This document shows positions 5,985 to 8,026 of a stretch of DNA of 8,026 bases, piece by piece (position 1 is the first letter of the stretch; each line of letters starts with the position of its first letter). Source of the stretch: Phycisphaerae bacterium (GTDB lineage: Bacteria; Planctomycetota; Phycisphaerae; Phycisphaerales; SM1A02); NCBI GenBank assembly GCA_002591705.1, contig PAAB01000008.1, positions 20,489 to 28,514 on the forward strand. Direction: 5' to 3'. The translations under genes were made by a program, and so were the position numbers. Under the pieces are notes generated by a model. It saw only the letters and a list, made by a program, of their open reading frames with translations. It had not been told where the DNA came from and searched no databases.

Positions 5985-7013
5985 TTGCACACCATCAGAC
6001 GAATCGTCGTGTCCATGCTCATTCTCCTCGTCCTGCCCCGTGCGGGAGCCGAAGTCGTCGTGCTCGACGGTGGCGATCGGCTTCAGGGCACGATCGCATC
6101 GAACGACGGAACCACCATCACCCTTGACCATTCCGTGCTGGGTTCCCTCAGTCTGCCGATCGACAAGATCGAATCGATCGATGGCAAGAGCGCCGTGGAG
6201 TTCCTGACGCCGAAGCAAAAGCCGAAGCCGACCGCAGACGGGGTGGAGTCGGATCCGACCACCACCTCCACTCCGTCCCCGGGCACCACCCGGACACCGG
6301 CGTCCGACACTCCACCGGCGGAGCGGGTCTGGAAGAACACCTTCACGCTGGCCGGCAGCACCAACTCGGGCACCTCCGACAACGCATCCCTGTTCCTGCA
6401 ACTGCAATTCGACCGAGACGACGACGTCGAGAAGACTTCAATCAGCTCCTTCTACCGGTTCGCCAGTGCGGACGGTGAAACCAACCAGAGCTGGTTCAAC
6501 TTCACGGTCGATCAGCTGTGGAAGCTTCCGAAGGTCGACACGACATGGCAGATCTTCGCCGATCTGCAGTTCGACTGGTCCGAATTCAACTCGTGGGAAC
6601 AGCGCATCTCGCTGCACGCAGGTGGGCAGCACCCGCTGCTGGACATCGACAGGACGACCCATCCCGACATCTGGTACGACTCCCTGAAGATCAACGGACG
6701 GATCGGATTCGGCCCCCGCAAGGAATTCGCCGGCCTGAACACCGACGTGGTTCCCGAGGCGGATCTGGGTGGAAATCTCGACTGGGGGTTGACGCCCACC
6801 AGCAGCGTCGTCGCCAGCGCCGCGTTCCTGCCGGACCTCTCCGATCTCGACGTGTACCGGATCAACGCCTCCCTCAACTGGAAGATCAAGCTGGAGGGAT
6901 TGGACGGATTGGCCATGCAGCTGGGCATGACCTACCAGTTCCAGAGCCGGGTCGATGACGAAGACAGGAACTACGATCTGCTCACCACCGTCGGCATGAG
7001 CTACGACTTCTGA
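5985..7013 (+). CDS. DUF481-family outer-membrane beta-barrel protein
   Basis: The protein has 342 residues from TTG 5985; GTG 5937 or 5973 would add 16 or 4 residues. The N-terminus is a signal peptide: HTIRR, a hydrophobic core VVSMLILLVLP (8-18) and a probable cleavage after AGA (about residue 22). Next is a small beta-rich module (about 23-66) with GDRLQGTIASNDGTTITL and LPIDKIESID, typical of the N-terminal part of DUF481 proteins. A Lys/Pro/Thr-rich linker (about 76-113) follows. From about 116 to the end runs a pattern of alternating polar and hydrophobic residues with many aromatic girdle residues. It ends in Tyr-Asp-Phe, a C-terminal Phe being the usual recognition signal of the barrel assembly (BAM) machinery. 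The family (E. coli YdiY is a member) has no firmly known function. Its presence supports a diderm envelope. The stop codon is eight bases from that of the convergent UbiB-type gene. Confidence 0.87.
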   Translation: MHTIRRIVVSMLILLVLPRAGAEVVVLDGGDRLQGTIASNDGTTITLDHSVLGSLSLPIDKIESIDGKSAVEFLTPKQKPKPTADGVESDPTTTSTPSPGTTRTPASDTPPAERVWKNTFTLAGSTNSGTSDNASLFLQLQFDRDDDVEKTSISSFYRFASADGETNQSWFNFTVDQLWKLPKVDTTWQIFADLQFDWSEFNSWEQRISLHAGGQHPLLDIDRTTHPDIWYDSLKINGRIGFGPRKEFAGLNTDVVPEADLGGNLDWGLTPTSSVVASAAFLPDLSDLDVYRINASLNWKIKLEGLDGLAMQLGMTYQFQSRVDDEDRNYDLLTTVGMSYDF

Positions 7014-7021
7014 TCCGGACA

Positions 7022-8026
7022 TCACCGCCGGCGGATGAAGTTCTCGAACAGGATGGCCAGGGCCAGCAGGAACGAGATCAGGAAGCCGAAGCCGCCGATC
7101 CAGCCGAGGAAGCTGCTGCCCCCCCGCTGCTCGGCCAGGACCAGAATGGCCGAGGCCAGGATCATCGCCGCGATCAGCATGGAGTAGGACAGCTGCCGAC
7201 TGGCGTGGTTGACCGTGTCGTTCAGCCGGTCCACGCCGTCCACCTGCATCTTCACCGACATCTGGTTGCGACCGAGGCGGTCACTCAGACGACTGAGATT
7301 CCCGGGCAGGTTCTCGGCGAACTTCAGCCATGTCGTTGCGTTCTTCTGCAGCCGCTTGCGGATCGCCGGCAGGGAGAACTGCCGCTTGACCAGCTTCTCG
7401 ACGTGCGGCTTCGCGAATCCGATCAGGTCGAACTCCGGGTCGAGATCCTCGCCGACGCCCTCGATGGTCGTCAGGGCCTTGATCATCATCACGATGTCGC
7501 TGGGACATTGGATGCGATGCTTGCGGAGTCCTTCGGTGAAGGCACGGAGGACCGCGGACATGTCGATCTTGTTCATCTCGACGTTGGTGTACTGCGCCAT
7601 GAAGTCCTGCAGATCGCGGCGGATCTGCTTGACGTCCACTTCGTCCTCATCCACGTTGCCCAGCGTCATGAACGCCTCGAACACCACATCGATGTCGCTC
7701 TTGGCGGTTCCGTAGATGAGCATCGCGAGATTGCGGGTGGTCTCCTCGTCGACCCGACCCGCCATGCCGCAGTCGATGAAGCAGAGGCGTCCGTCCTCCA
7801 TCAGGAACAGGTTGCCGGGATGCGGATCGGCATGGAAGAAGCCGACCTCCAGCGTCTGCCGCAGCACGGTGTAGGCACCGATCCGGACCAGACGTTCGCG
7901 CTGCTCCATGGAGAGATTGGCTTCCTTCCAATGGGAGAGATTCACTCCCCTGATCTCCTCCAGAGCCAGGACACGCCGGGTGGTGAGGTCCCAGTAGACG
8001 ATCGGGAACCAGGCCTCCTCGCCCTC
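7022..8026 (-). CDS. ubiB: UbiB/ABC1/AarF-family atypical kinase (5' truncated by window end)
   Basis: The frame stays open to the window end, so the start is outside; 334 C-terminal residues are visible of a family usually near 550. UbiB-type proteins are atypical kinase/ATPases that support ubiquinone or other isoprenoid lipid metabolism at the membrane. Numbered from the window edge, the visible parts are VYWDLTTRRVLALEEIRGVNL (10-30, hinge region), VGFFHADPHPGNLFL (61-75, catalytic loop with the family's HADPHPGN) and FIDCGMAGRVDEE (83-95). The last is the metal-binding motif, normally DFG but DCG here. Helical regulatory segments follow. Two C-terminal membrane helices lie at about 281-298 and 305-329, and the tail is Arg-Arg-Arg. 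The N-terminal KxGQ motif must lie outside the window. No other quinone gene is seen nearby, so the specific role is inferred from family only; the gene symbol is a family label. Confidence 0.92.
   Translation of the reverse strand, partial: EGEEAWFPIVYWDLTTRRVLALEEIRGVNLSHWKEANLSMEQRERLVRIGAYTVLRQTLEVGFFHADPHPGNLFLMEDGRLCFIDCGMAGRVDEETTRNLAMLIYGTAKSDIDVVFEAFMTLGNVDEDEVDVKQIRRDLQDFMAQYTNVEMNKIDMSAVLRAFTEGLRKHRIQCPSDIVMMIKALTTIEGVGEDLDPEFDLIGFAKPHVEKLVKRQFSLPAIRKRLQKNATTWLKFAENLPGNLSRLSDRLGRNQMSVKMQVDGVDRLNDTVNHASRQLSYSMLIAAMILASAILVLAEQRGGSSFLGWIGGFGFLISFLLALAILFENFIRRR

Noticed and set aside
6150..6190. Dense GATC/CGATCG motifs, possibly an origin or methylation cluster
   Set aside because: They fall in coding sequence (Ile-Asp and Glu-Ser-Ile-Asp codons), and GATC is frequent throughout the window as Ile/Asp/Arg codon use. 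No A+T-rich unwinding region or DnaA boxes are seen.
1..8026. Mobile element, phage, defence system, CRISPR array, tRNA or rRNA
   Set aside because: No transposase, integrase, nuclease-helicase cassette, regular repeats or RNA-gene signature was found on either strand.

Overview
This is a high-GC, densely packed chromosomal stretch from a Gram-negative bacterium. It carries eight protein genes on both strands and almost no non-coding DNA. The gene set suggests a member of the Planctomycetota, perhaps the Phycisphaerae. It combines a xylose-isomerase-like TIM-barrel protein with a serine/lysine motif in place of the usual His, a DUF481 outer-membrane barrel ending in Phe, a UbiB-type kinase, and GTG/TTG starts. 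This assignment is inference from gene style; there is no rRNA or marker gene to prove it. I see no tRNA, rRNA, CRISPR array, insertion sequence, integrase or phage gene.

Left part (1-2139): the 3' end of a sugar phosphate isomerase/epimerase-like gene overlaps by 4 nt (ATGA) a zinc-type alcohol dehydrogenase/quinone reductase-like gene, so the two are very probably one operon. A four-helix membrane protein of unknown function is convergent with them, its stop codon one base away. A 134-bp divergent promoter region follows.

Middle part (2274-5354): an M20D amidohydrolase is followed after 51 bp by a YbdK-type carboxylate-amine ligase (GCS2 family). One breaks amide bonds and the other makes them. 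The ligase has its own ribosome binding site and possibly its own promoter, set in a 9-bp inverted repeat. Thymidylate kinase lies convergent to the ligase; the two stop codons overlap by 6 nt.

Right part (5425-8026): divergent from the kinase is a small membrane protein with a CxxC pair on each side of a transmembrane hairpin. Next comes a DUF481-type beta-barrel outer-membrane protein with a signal peptide. Convergent with it is the 3' two-thirds of a UbiB/ABC1 atypical kinase gene that runs off the window.

Most of the window is housekeeping or conserved metabolism, and I found no defence, mobile or biosynthetic island. The points most worth a second look are the split CxxC membrane protein, the amidohydrolase/ligase pair, a recurring -10-like hexamer at a short distance from several starts (one suggesting leaderless translation), the dehydrogenase without its structural-zinc cysteines, and three convergent gene pairs with no room for terminators.
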